Below are positions 43,982-53,081 of a stretch of 64,000 nucleotides of DNA, piece by piece. This DNA is from Mycobacterium sp. WUMAC-067 (GTDB lineage: Bacteria > Actinomycetota > Actinomycetes > Mycobacteriales > Mycobacteriaceae): the NCBI RefSeq assembly GCF_020217485.1, contig NZ_JAEKMI010000003.1, positions 124,001 to 188,000 of the forward strand. The letters are read 5' to 3'. The notes below the pieces were generated by a model, which saw nothing but the letters and a program-made list of their open reading frames with translations, was not told where the DNA came from and did no database searches. The translations under genes were made by a program, and so were the position numbers. The number at the start of each line of letters is the position of its first letter. Positions within the stretch are counted from its first letter, which is position 1.

Positions 43982-44560
43982 ATGGACGCAATCACTTTTC
44001 TTCGTCAGGACCACAAAAGCGTGCTCGGTCTGTTGGAGACGCTCGACGGGGCGCCGTCAGGCTCCGGCGCGCAGGCGAGCGGCTTGGAAACGATGGTGAA
44101 CAACCTCATCATCGCCGAGTCCCAGCACGAAGCGATCGAGGAACAGTTCTTTTGGCCGGCGGTGCGCGACGCGATCGGCGATGGACTCGTCGACAAGGCG
44201 ATCGAGCAGGAGCAGGCCGGAAAGAAGCTGCTGCAACGTCTCGAGGACGGCAAGCCCGGTGAGCCGGATTACCACGAGGCACTGCAGGAATTCGTCAAGG
44301 CGGGCCGCGAACACATCGCCTACGAACAAAACGAGGTGTGGCCGGAGGTCGAAACCGTGCTCAGCCGTGCGGATTTGGAAAAGATCGGCGAAAAGCTAGA
44401 GCAGGCAAAGAAGATCGCTCCGACGCGGCCGCACCCGGATACGCCGCCGAACCCCACCGTGCTGAAAACGATGGGGGTGGGAGCGGCGATCGTCGACCAC
44501 GTCCGGGACGCGTTGACCGGCCGCGGCGAGGACAATCCGCCGGACCCGCAGATGCACTGA
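43982..44560 (+). CDS. Hemerythrin domain protein
   Basis: A 192-residue cytoplasmic di-iron protein. The hemerythrin helices supply His11 (LRQDHKSV), His49 and Glu53 (QHEAIEEQFFW), His98, His111 and Glu115 (REHIAYEQNEVW), the expected ligands. A C-terminal 50-residue tail is Pro/Thr-rich. In mycobacteria such proteins affect the response to peroxide and are tied to SigF. It converges with the manganese catalase, sharing a strong hairpin between the stops. Confidence 0.9.
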   Translation: MDAITFLRQDHKSVLGLLETLDGAPSGSGAQASGLETMVNNLIIAESQHEAIEEQFFWPAVRDAIGDGLVDKAIEQEQAGKKLLQRLEDGKPGEPDYHEALQEFVKAGREHIAYEQNEVWPEVETVLSRADLEKIGEKLEQAKKIAPTRPHPDTPPNPTVLKTMGVGAAIVDHVRDALTGRGEDNPPDPQMH

Positions 44561-44573
44561 CGCGGCAACGACG

Positions 44574-44607
44574 GTGGCCGGGCGTCTCCATCGAGGCGCC
44601 CGGCCAC
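44574..44607. terminator. Bidirectional hairpin terminator
   Basis: GTGGCCGGGCG at 44574-44584 pairs perfectly with CGCCCGGCCAC at 44597-44607; three more pairs close a 4-base loop. It lies between the stops of the converging hemerythrin and catalase genes, 14 and 12 bp away. Confidence 0.75.
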
Positions 44608-44618
44608 TTCGTCTCCAA

Positions 44619-45515
44619 TTAACCTGTGGGCGTGTGCTGTTCGTGGGTGAACGGCTTCTCGGCCTCGACGGCCGGCGAGCCCTCGGGGTTTTGTTGTGCT
44701 CCCGTGTTCTTCCGGGTCTTGCCGCCGAGCCACTGTTCCTCGGGCTTTTCCACGTACTGCCATTTCATGCCCTCGGGCCATGGTCCTTGCCCCTGGTTCC
44801 ACGGCCCGCGGGTGGGTTTGCCACCCCCGCTGGACATGTTGAACGCCACGTTTTGGAAACGTGGGTCGCCCGGCAGCGCTCCGGGCGGGAAATTCACCGG
44901 CAGCTCGTTGAGCGCCGCGGTGAACTGCTGATAGTGCGCGACCTCGCGGGTCATCAGAAAGGTCAGGGTGTCCTGCACACCGGGGTCGTCGGTGAACTGC
45001 TTGAGGTACTCGTAGACAACCTTGGCCCGGGTTTCGGCGGCCAAGTTGTTGCGCAGGTCCACCGTCGGGTCGCCGTTGGCATCGATGAACGCTCCGGTCC
45101 AGTTGTTGCCCGCGGAGTCCTTGACGTCCGGCCCGCCGCCGCTGAGCACCAGGAACAGCGGGTTGACCGCCACCTGGTTGATGATGCTGTCCCGGCCGTC
45201 GCCGCTGGCCACCGCCGGCATCCAATCGCATTTCTCATTGGCAATCTTGAGATTGTCGTTGAGCCCGTCGAGCAGCATGGTGATCATCGATCCGACCATC
45301 TCGAGGTGGCTGAGCTCCTCGGTCGCGATATCCATGAACAGGTCATACATCTTCGGGTTCTTCTGGCGCAGCACAAACGCCTGGGTGAAGTACTGCAGCG
45401 CCGCGGTGAGTTCGCCGTTGGCGCCGCCGAACTGTTCCATCAGCAGCGACGCGAAGCGAGGGTCGGGCCGGTCGACCCGTACCTCGAATTGAAGATCTTT
45501 GTTGTGCACAAACAC
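44619..45515 (-). CDS. Manganese catalase family protein
   Basis: A 298-residue di-manganese catalase, non-heme, disproportionating H2O2. The four-helix core carries the metal ligands in LMEQFGGANGELTAALQYF, TEELSHLEM (Glu and His) and LNNLAAETRAKVVYEY, REVAHYQQF (Glu and His). The C-terminal 90 residues are Gly/Pro-rich. GTG 45515 is used with GGGAGG about 6 bases upstream. A SigF promoter lies 44 bp upstream. This gene is absent from M. tuberculosis to my knowledge. Confidence 0.93.
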   Translation of the reverse strand: MFVHNKDLQFEVRVDRPDPRFASLLMEQFGGANGELTAALQYFTQAFVLRQKNPKMYDLFMDIATEELSHLEMVGSMITMLLDGLNDNLKIANEKCDWMPAVASGDGRDSIINQVAVNPLFLVLSGGGPDVKDSAGNNWTGAFIDANGDPTVDLRNNLAAETRAKVVYEYLKQFTDDPGVQDTLTFLMTREVAHYQQFTAALNELPVNFPPGALPGDPRFQNVAFNMSSGGGKPTRGPWNQGQGPWPEGMKWQYVEKPEEQWLGGKTRKNTGAQQNPEGSPAVEAEKPFTHEQHTPTG

Positions 45516-45558
45516 TGGGGCCTCCCTGGGGGATCGAGATCTGGCTGGTCGACGCCGG

Positions 45559-45583
45559 ATACCCGGGGCCTATGACGCCAAAC
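45559..45583 (-). promoter_or_regulatory. SigF promoter of manganese catalase
   Basis: On the minus strand GTTT (45583-45580), 15 bp, GGGTAT (45564-45559): a perfect SigF match with the same 15-bp spacer as the hemerythrin promoter and dps. Confidence 0.75.
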
Positions 45584-45679
45584 TGAGGGCACCGCAACTT
45601 CCCGGCCCCCGGACGTCGAGCAGGGGCCGACGATTGCCGGGGTTACGCGTCGGGAAGACATCGTGGAGAATGCGCCCGT

Positions 45680-46378
45680 ATGGACTCTTTGGACCCGGCC
45701 TCGAAGCACGGGCTAGCCGTACGCATTGCCGAACTCGCCCGCGAGATCGCCACCCCACGCTCGCTCGACGACGTCCTCGCCGACGTGACCACCGCCGCGG
45801 TCGAGCTGATACCGGCCACCGATATCGCGGGAGTGCTGCTGCTCAAGGCCGGTGGGGAGTTCGAATCGGTCGCGGACACCCACAGCCTGGTGGCGCAACT
45901 CGACAAATTGCAGCACGAATTCTCCGAGGGCCCCTGCCACGACGCCGCCCTGAAAGAAACGATCGTGCGCAGCGACGACCTCCGCGACGAACCGCGCTGG
46001 CCCAAGTACGCCCCGGCGGCCGTCGAGCACGGGGTGCTGAGCAGCCTGTCGTTCAAGCTGTACACCGCCGAGCGCACCGCCGGTGCCCTGAACCTGTTCA
46101 GCTTCCGGCCCAAAGTGTGGGACACCGAAGCGGAGACCATCGGGTCGGTGTTCGCCGCGCATGCCGCCTCGGCGATCATGGCCGGGCGCCACGGACAGCA
46201 GATGCAATCCGCCCTGTCATCGCGCGACCGAATCGGACAGGCCAAGGGCATCATCATGGAGCGCTACGGCGTCGACGACGTACGCGCCTTCGAGTTGCTG
46301 CGCCGGCTGTCTCAGGAGAGCCAGACCAAGCTCACCGACGTCGCCCAACGCGTGATCGACACCCGCGGCGAGACCTGA
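45680..46378 (+). CDS. GAF and ANTAR domain protein
   Basis: A 232-residue putative signal-controlled RNA-binding antiterminator. The GAF domain occupies about residues 20-160 (AVELIPATDIAGVLLL; CHDAALKETIVRSDDL). The ANTAR domain is 165-225, with SRDRIGQAKGIIMERYGVDDVRAFELLRRLSQ. ANTAR proteins bind two-hairpin RNAs to prevent transcription termination. Its RNA targets are unknown; the nearest stress operons are possible. It is transcribed away from the catalase gene. Confidence 0.9.
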   Translation: MDSLDPASKHGLAVRIAELAREIATPRSLDDVLADVTTAAVELIPATDIAGVLLLKAGGEFESVADTHSLVAQLDKLQHEFSEGPCHDAALKETIVRSDDLRDEPRWPKYAPAAVEHGVLSSLSFKLYTAERTAGALNLFSFRPKVWDTEAETIGSVFAAHAASAIMAGRHGQQMQSALSSRDRIGQAKGIIMERYGVDDVRAFELLRRLSQESQTKLTDVAQRVIDTRGET

Positions 46379-46446
46379 TCGTCGTCCGCCCCGCTCTAGG
46401 ATGGGGTGGCTTCAGCAACGAGTCCGGCGCGGTGCGGCGCCGGGGA

Positions 46447-47757
46447 ATGGTGGCCACGGTGTGGGACTTCGAAACTGACCCCGAATACCAGGCGAAGCTG
46501 GACTGGGTCGAAAAGTTCATGGCCGAGGAGCTGGAACCGCTCGACCTGGTCGCGCTGGACCCCTACGACAAAAAGAACGCCGAGATGATGGCCGTCCTGC
46601 GGCCCTTGCAGCAGCAGGTGAAGGACCAGGGGCTGTGGGCCGCACACCTGCGCCCCGAGTTGGGCGGCCAGGGCTTCGGTCAGGTCAAACTGGCGCTGCT
46701 CAACGAGATCCTCGGGCGATCCCGTTGGGCCCCATCGGTATTCGGCTGTCAGGCGCCGGACTCCGGCAACGCCGAGATCCTCGCGCTGTTCGGCACCGAC
46801 GAGCAGAAGGCCCGCTATCTGCAGCCGCTGCTGGACGGCGAAATCACCTCCTGCTATTCGATGACCGAACCGCAGGGCGGCTCCGACCCGGGACAGTTCG
46901 TCACCGCGGCCACCCGCGACGGCGACTACTGGGTCATCAACGGCGAAAAGTGGTTCTCCACCAACGCCAAACACGCGTCGTTCTTCATCGTCATGGCGGT
47001 CACCAACGCCGAAGCCCGCACCTACGACAAGATGTCGCTGTTCATCGTTCCGGCCGAGACGCCGGGCATCGAGATCGTGCGCAATGTGGGCGTGGGATTA
47101 GAAAGGGGAGCATCGTCTGCCAGCCACGCCTACGTCCGCTACCACGACGTGCGGGTGCCCGCCGATCACGTGCTCGGCGGCGAGGGGCAGGCGTTCATGA
47201 TCGCGCAGACCAGGCTCGGCGGGGGGCGGATTCACCACGCGATGCGCACAATAGCGTTGGCGCGCAGCGCCTTCGGCATGATGTGTGAACGGGCGGTGTC
47301 CCGCAAAACCCGGCACGGGCGGCTCGCCGATTTCCAGATGACCCAGGAGAAGATCGCCGACAGCTGGATCCAGATCGAGCAGTTCCGGCTGCTGGTGCTG
47401 CGCACCGCGTGGCTGATCGACAAGCACCACGACTACCAGAAGGTGCGGCGCGATATCGCGGCGGTGAAGGTCGCCATGCCGCAGGTGCTCCACGACGTCG
47501 CGCAGCGGGCCATGCACCTGCACGGTGCGCTCGGCGTCTCCGACGAGATGCCGTTCGTCAAGATGATGGTCGCCGCCGAGTCGCTGGGCATCGCCGACGG
47601 CGCCACCGAGCTGCACAAGATGACGGTGGCCCGCCGCACCCTGCGCGAATACGAGCCCGTGACAACGCCTTTCCCGTCGGCGCATATCCCCACCCGGCGG
47701 GCCGAAGCCCAGGCGCGGCTGGCCGAACGCCTGGAACGCGCGGTCGCCGAATTCTGA
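46447..47757 (+). CDS. fadE1: Acyl-CoA dehydrogenase FadE1
   Basis: A 436-residue acyl-CoA dehydrogenase. FAD motifs CYSMTEPQGGSDPG and YWVINGEKWFSTNAKHA are near residues 135-180, and the C-terminal domain has MHLHGALGVSDEMPFVKM. It is a close paralog of FadE2 in the window. Position next to htdZ matches Rv0131c. ATG 46447 used. A hairpin follows its stop codon. Confidence 0.93.
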   Translation: MVATVWDFETDPEYQAKLDWVEKFMAEELEPLDLVALDPYDKKNAEMMAVLRPLQQQVKDQGLWAAHLRPELGGQGFGQVKLALLNEILGRSRWAPSVFGCQAPDSGNAEILALFGTDEQKARYLQPLLDGEITSCYSMTEPQGGSDPGQFVTAATRDGDYWVINGEKWFSTNAKHASFFIVMAVTNAEARTYDKMSLFIVPAETPGIEIVRNVGVGLERGASSASHAYVRYHDVRVPADHVLGGEGQAFMIAQTRLGGGRIHHAMRTIALARSAFGMMCERAVSRKTRHGRLADFQMTQEKIADSWIQIEQFRLLVLRTAWLIDKHHDYQKVRRDIAAVKVAMPQVLHDVAQRAMHLHGALGVSDEMPFVKMMVAAESLGIADGATELHKMTVARRTLREYEPVTTPFPSAHIPTRRAEAQARLAERLERAVAEF

Positions 47758-47760
47758 CGC

Positions 47761-47816
47761 CGAACGTCGACTTGTTGTGCGGAGAAGCCGGTTTCACCGC
47801 AACAGGTCGACGTTCG
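47761..47816. terminator. Hairpin between fadE1 and htdZ
   Basis: The 17-bp arms CGAACGTCGACTTGTTG (47761-47777) and CAACAGGTCGACGTTCG (47800-47816) pair with one mismatch around a 22-base loop. It starts 3 bases after the fadE1 stop and ends 9 bases before the htdZ stop, so it can serve both. Confidence 0.65.
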
Positions 47817-47825
47817 ACGCGCGTT

Positions 47826-48281
47826 TCAGGCGACGAAGCGGACGACGCTCTCGGCCACGCACGCCGGCTTGGCCGACCCCTCGATCTCGACGGTGGTCGA
47901 GAGGGTCGCCTGCACGGCGCCGTTGCCCACGTCGTCGACGCTGACCAACGAACTCTGCGCGCGCACCCGCGAGCCGACCGGAACCGGCGCGGGGAAACGA
48001 ACCTTGTTGAGCCCGTAGTTGATTGCGAGCTTGATGCCGTTGACGGTGTAGATCTGGTGCTGCAGCTGCGGCAGCAGCGCCAGGGTCATGAAACCGTGGG
48101 CGATGGTTTTGCCGAACGGGCCGGACGCGGCTCGCTCCGGGTCGACGTGGATCCACTGGTGATCGCCGGTCGCGTCGGCGAACAGGTTGACGTCTTCCTG
48201 GGTGATGGTGACCCAGTCACTGTGACCCAGGGCCTCTCCCGCGGCTGCGGTGAGGTCGGCGACTGATTCGAAGGTGCGCAT
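47826..48281 (-). CDS. htdZ: R-specific 3-hydroxyacyl dehydratase HtdZ
   Basis: A 151-residue MaoC-like hotdog hydratase, hydrating enoyl thioesters to (R)-3-hydroxyacyl thioesters. The active-site pair is Asp40 and His45 in ADATGDHQWIHVD, the same numbers as in M. tuberculosis HtdZ (Rv0130). Length is the same. Start ATG 48281. It works with acyl-CoA dehydrogenases, one of which converges on it. Confidence 0.95.
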   Translation of the reverse strand: MRTFESVADLTAAAGEALGHSDWVTITQEDVNLFADATGDHQWIHVDPERAASGPFGKTIAHGFMTLALLPQLQHQIYTVNGIKLAINYGLNKVRFPAPVPVGSRVRAQSSLVSVDDVGNGAVQATLSTTVEIEGSAKPACVAESVVRFVA

Positions 48282-48453
48282 GGCGTGTTCTCCTTGGTTT
48301 CGGCTGCTAACAATAGCGACATCGTGGCGCGGCAGCCGACCGGGCGGCGATCCCCGCGCGTTCCCCGTTTCGCGCGGGCTGTCGGGGGAACCCGACTGTG
48401 AGCAGCCGCCGCGCGAAGTCTTCGATGCCGCGGGCTTCAGAAAGGGAATTACC

Positions 48454-48627
48454 ATGCCAGATCGCAAGGGCCACAAGGCCGAGGACGACGTGGAACCCGA
48501 CACCCACCAGGCTCGGTCCCGCGCGGCCGCGGGCGAAGAAGACGGTTCGTATGTGGGTGCCGCGGGCTCCGATGACTCCTTCGATGCCGGCGAAACGGGC
48601 GCCGAAGCCCGCAATGAGCGCGGCTGA
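48454..48627 (+). CDS. Small charged protein
   Basis: A 57-residue hydrophilic protein rich in Glu, Asp, Gly and Ala, beginning MPDRKGHKAEDDVEPDTHQ. AAAGGGA is 6 bases upstream of the ATG. There is no domain I recognise. The region 48282-48453 before it holds a weak SigF-like GTTT/GGGAAC pair but nothing convincing. Similar small charged ORFs are often stress-induced in mycobacteria; no function is claimed. Confidence 0.5.
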   Translation: MPDRKGHKAEDDVEPDTHQARSRAAAGEEDGSYVGAAGSDDSFDAGETGAEARNERG

Positions 48628-48638
48628 CCACGCGTCCG

Positions 48639-49040
48639 CTACCCGAGTGCGCCGATCGCCGCTTGCAGCCTGGCCGTGGCCTGATCCGCGACCTCCTGCA
48701 ACGCCCCCGCCTCGCCGGTCACGTTGACCATCAGCTGGGGATCCATGGCCTCGATCAACACCGCATCGCCGTCACCGGCGGGGTCGGAGCGCACCACCAC
48801 GTTGCACGGCAATAACTGTCCGATCTGGCGGTCGATGCCCAGCGCGCGATGCGCCAGCGCGGGGTTGCAGGCGCCCAGGATGAGATAGTTCTCCATCTCC
48901 TCGCCGAGCTTCTGCTTCAGCGTGGCCTTCACGTCGATCGTCGTCAGCACTCCGAAACCCTGGTCGGCTAGTGCCTTTGTGGTCCGCTCCACCGCGTCCT
49001 CGAACGAGGTGTGCAGCGTCGTGCTCAATCGCGATGTCAT
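48639..49040 (-). CDS. DUF302 domain protein
   Basis: A 133-residue protein with the DUF302 pattern: SFEDAVERTTKALADQGFGVLTTIDVKATLKQKLGEE, then YLILGACNPALAHRAL, IGQLLPCNVVVRSD and ECC-free C-terminus. The Cys residues in GACNPALA and LPCNVVV are typical. Function is unknown; it may bind a metal or sense redox. ATG 49040 has GGAGG upstream. It converges with the small ORF at 48454. Confidence 0.87.
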   Translation of the reverse strand: MTSRLSTTLHTSFEDAVERTTKALADQGFGVLTTIDVKATLKQKLGEEMENYLILGACNPALAHRALGIDRQIGQLLPCNVVVRSDPAGDGDAVLIEAMDPQLMVNVTGEAGALQEVADQATARLQAAIGALG

Positions 49041-49095
49041 GTGATTCCTCCTCTTTCAGCCGTGGACTACCCAGAATTTCGCTCACAATGGGTCC

Positions 49096-49593
49096 GTGAG
49101 GCTGCTGCTGATCGCCGACACCCATATCCCCAAGCGCGCCCGCGACCTGCCCGCACCGGTGTGGGACGAGGTGGCCGGGGCCGACGTCGTCATCCACGCC
49201 GGCGACTGGATAGCGCCGGAATTTCTCGACCGCCTCGACAGCAGGGCGGCCAGGCTGGTGGGGTGCTGGGGTAACAACGACGGCCCGGAACTGCGGGCCC
49301 GGCTCCCCGAGCGCGCGGACGTGACCCTGGGGGGTGTGCGGTTCACGGTCACCCACGAGACCGGCGCCGCGGCCGGGCGCGAGGCCCGCATGTCACGGCT
49401 GTACCCGGGCACCGAGGTGTTGGTGTTCGGGCACAGCCACATCCCCTGGGACAGCACCACCGGGACCGGATTGCGCCTGCTCAATCCGGGATCGCCTACG
49501 GATCGGCGGCGCCAGCCGTTCTGCACGTACATGATCGCCGAGGTCGACGGCGGCGCCGTGACCGAGGTCGCCCTGCATCGCCTGCCCAGGTAG
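49096..49593 (+). CDS. YfcE/MJ0936-type metallophosphodiesterase
   Basis: A 165-residue calcineurin-like phosphoesterase. The metal ligands are in IADTHIP (Asp, His), HAGDW (Asp), GNND (Asn), THE (His) and GHSHIP (His, His), in the usual order. It hydrolyses phosphodiesters or small phosphoesters with two divalent metals. GTG 49096 is the start. It is divergent from the DUF302 gene and upstream of the MarR operon. Confidence 0.9.
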   Translation: MRLLLIADTHIPKRARDLPAPVWDEVAGADVVIHAGDWIAPEFLDRLDSRAARLVGCWGNNDGPELRARLPERADVTLGGVRFTVTHETGAAAGREARMSRLYPGTEVLVFGHSHIPWDSTTGTGLRLLNPGSPTDRRRQPFCTYMIAEVDGGAVTEVALHRLPR

Positions 49594-49629
49594 CGGGTAC
49601 ATACCGTCCGCGGAGCTTCCCCACATAAA

Positions 49630-49640
49630 TAGCTCGGCTA
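49630..49640. promoter_or_regulatory. Short palindrome before marR
   Basis: TAGCTCGGCTA is a 4-bp inverted repeat with a 3-bp centre, 11 bp before the MarR start codon. MarR proteins often bind such sites in their own promoter. Weak evidence. Confidence 0.3.
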
Positions 49641-49650
49641 CAGAGGTATC

Positions 49651-50112
49651 ATGGCGGAAGTGAAGTCACGCACCGATGTCGCCGCCGACCTGTTCGGCGT
49701 GGTCGGCCGGTTCCGGCGGCAACTGCGCCGGTCGGCCGGGCGCGCGTTCGATTCGCCGCGGCTCTCCGAATCGCAGTCCGAGCTGCTGTGGCTGGTCGGG
49801 CGGCGTCCGGGGATCTCGGTCGGCGCCGCCGCCGCCGAGCTCGGGCTGGTCCCCAATACCGCCTCGACCCTGGTCACCAAGCTGGTGTCCGACGGGCTGC
49901 TTTGCCGCACCGCCGGGGACACCGACCGACGGGTGTGCCAGCTTCAGCTCGCCGAGCCTGCCCAGCAGCTCCTGGACGCGTCCCGCGCCGCGCGCCGGGA
50001 CCTGCTGTCCGAGCTGCTCGACGAACTCGACGGCGACGAAATCGAGTCCTTGGCAAAAGGATTGGAGGTCCTCGACATGATGACCCGAATGCTTCAGGAG
50101 CGGCGACCATGA
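49651..50112 (+). CDS. MarR family transcriptional regulator
   Basis: A 153-residue winged-helix MarR protein. The recognition helix is in ISVGAAAAELGLVPNTASTLVTKLVSDGLL and the wing in RTAGDTDRRVCQLQL. Start ATG 49651. It overlaps the ABC ATPase gene by 4 bases (ATGA), so it probably senses a drug or lipid and controls its own exporter operon. Confidence 0.88.
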   Translation: MAEVKSRTDVAADLFGVVGRFRRQLRRSAGRAFDSPRLSESQSELLWLVGRRPGISVGAAAAELGLVPNTASTLVTKLVSDGLLCRTAGDTDRRVCQLQLAEPAQQLLDASRAARRDLLSELLDELDGDEIESLAKGLEVLDMMTRMLQERRP

Positions 50113-50942
50113 GCGCGGCACTGCCGATGGCCATCGACGCCCGGCACCTGACCTACCGCTACGGCCAGTTCACCGCCGTCGATGACGTGACATTGCACGT
50201 CCGGCCCGGCGAAACCGTGGGCCTGCTGGGGCCCAATGGCGCCGGGAAGACGACCATGGTCCGGATGCTGACCACGTTGGCGCCGGTGCAGCAGGGTGAA
50301 CTGCACATTTTCGGCATGGACGCGCGCCGCCATACCACCGACATCAGAAGCAATATCGGCTATGTTCCGCAACAGCTTTCGATCGAGCCCGCATTGACCG
50401 GCCGGCAGAACGTGGAGTGGTTCGCGCGGTTGTACGGCGTGCCGCGCGGCGAGCGCTCCGATCGCGTCGAGCAGGCGCTGGTCGCCATGGACCTGGTGGA
50501 CGTGGCCGAGCGGATGGCGTCGGCCTACTCCGGCGGCATGGTCCGCCGTCTCGAGGTGGCGCAGGCGCTGGTCAACCGCCCGTCGCTGCTGGTGCTGGAC
50601 GAACCGACCGTGGGACTGGATCCCATCGCGCGCGACGGCGTGTGGTCGCAGGTGCGAAAGATGCAGGCGCAGTTCGGCATGACGGTCCTGCTGACCACCC
50701 ACTACATGGAAGAAGCCGACGCGCTGTGCGACCGGGTGGCGCTGATGCACCACGGCGCGCTGCGCGCCGTCGGCGCGCCCGATGAACTGAAAGCCCGGAT
50801 ATCCAAGGGGTCGTCGGGCGCCACGCTCGAGGATGTGTTCCGCCATTACGCGGCAACGGGTTTGGACGACGAGGCGGAATCGCCGGAGGAATCCATCCGT
50901 GACATCCGTTCCAGCAGAAAGGTGGCGCGCCGTGTCGGTTGA
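50109..50942 (+). CDS. ABC transporter ATP-binding protein (DrrA type)
   Basis: A 277-residue ATPase. Walker A GPNGAGKTT is at residues 41-49, the signature SGGM at 141-144 (SGG with Met in place of Gln, as in DrrA-type ATPases) and Walker B LLVLDEPTVGLDP with Asp164/Glu165. A 45-residue C-terminal extension follows. It pairs with the membrane protein downstream as an exporter of drugs or lipids. Its end overlaps the permease start. Confidence 0.92.
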   Translation: MSAALPMAIDARHLTYRYGQFTAVDDVTLHVRPGETVGLLGPNGAGKTTMVRMLTTLAPVQQGELHIFGMDARRHTTDIRSNIGYVPQQLSIEPALTGRQNVEWFARLYGVPRGERSDRVEQALVAMDLVDVAERMASAYSGGMVRRLEVAQALVNRPSLLVLDEPTVGLDPIARDGVWSQVRKMQAQFGMTVLLTTHYMEEADALCDRVALMHHGALRAVGAPDELKARISKGSSGATLEDVFRHYAATGLDDEAESPEESIRDIRSSRKVARRVG

Positions 50943-51750
50943 GCGTGCGACGGCCGGAACACTGCTGCGTGCGCCGCGCGGATGGCAGCGGGTCGGCGCG
51001 CTGTCCAGCCGCATCGGGGCCTTCGCGATCGTCGAGTTGCAGAAGCTGCAACACGACCGGACCGAACTCGTCACCCGGATGGTGCAGCCGGCGCTGTGGC
51101 TGCTGATTTTCGGTACCACCTTCAGCCACTTGCACGTGATCGCCACCGGTTCGGTGTCGTATCTGGCGTTCCTGGCGCCCGGCATCATCGCCCAGTCGGC
51201 GCTGTTCATCTCCATTTTCTATGGGATACAGATCATTTGGGACCGCGACGCCGGCGTGCTCGCCAAACTCATGGTGACGCCCGCCCCGGCTTCGGCGCTG
51301 ATCACCGGCAAGGCGTTCGCGGCCGGCGTGCGTTCGGTGGCCCAGGTCGTCGGCGTGCTGGCGCTGGCGTACCTGATGCGTGTCGGCCTGACGATCAATC
51401 CTCTGCGGATCGTGGCGGCGATGGGCGTCGTCATGCTCGGCGCCGCGTTCTTCGCCTGCCTGTCGATGACGCTGGCCGGCCTGGTGCGCAACCGCGATCG
51501 CCTGATGGGGATCGGGCAAGCGATCACGATGCCCTTGTTCTTCGCCTCCAACGCGCTGTACCCCGTTGACGTGATGCCGGCGTGGCTGCGCGCGCTGAGC
51601 AAGGTCAACCCGGTCAGTTACGAGGTCGACGTGCTGCGGGCACTACTGATCGGAACTCCCTTCAATCCGGTCGGCATCGTCGTGCTGGTGATCGCAGCGG
51701 TGCTCGGAATCGCCGCGGCGTCAACGCTTTTGCGTCGCCTGGTCGCCTAG
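50899..51750 (+). CDS. ABC-2 type transporter permease
   Basis: A 283-residue integral membrane protein with six predicted hydrophobic segments, including LWLLIFGTTF, YLAFLAPGIIAQSALFISIFYGI, GVLALAYLM, VVMLGAAFFACLSMTLAGL, PLFFASNALYPVDVMPAWLR and VLVIAAVLGIAAAS. It is the ABC2_membrane partner of the ATPase. GTG 50899 is used because GGAGG is 9 bases upstream; GTG 50932 with a weaker site is possible. It overlaps the ATPase gene by 44 bases. Confidence 0.88.
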   Translation: MTSVPAERWRAVSVERATAGTLLRAPRGWQRVGALSSRIGAFAIVELQKLQHDRTELVTRMVQPALWLLIFGTTFSHLHVIATGSVSYLAFLAPGIIAQSALFISIFYGIQIIWDRDAGVLAKLMVTPAPASALITGKAFAAGVRSVAQVVGVLALAYLMRVGLTINPLRIVAAMGVVMLGAAFFACLSMTLAGLVRNRDRLMGIGQAITMPLFFASNALYPVDVMPAWLRALSKVNPVSYEVDVLRALLIGTPFNPVGIVVLVIAAVLGIAAASTLLRRLVA

Positions 51751-53026
<1,276 letters not shown>

Positions 53027-53039
53027 AACCCGACGAACC

Positions 53040-53081
53040 AGCATCGGCAGTAGCGCACCGGTCAGCGCTACTGCCGATGCT
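53040..53081. terminator. Perfect bidirectional terminator hairpin
   Basis: The 17-bp arms 53040-53056 and 53065-53081 are exact complements around an 8-base loop, starting 13 bases after the fbpC stop. On the other strand the stem covers the last codons and the stop of the DUF1275 gene. This is the strongest hairpin in the window. Confidence 0.85.

Noticed and set aside
48367..48391. GTTT followed by GGGAAC as a SigF promoter for the small charged protein.
   Set aside because: The -10 matches at only four of six positions and the leader would be unusually long.
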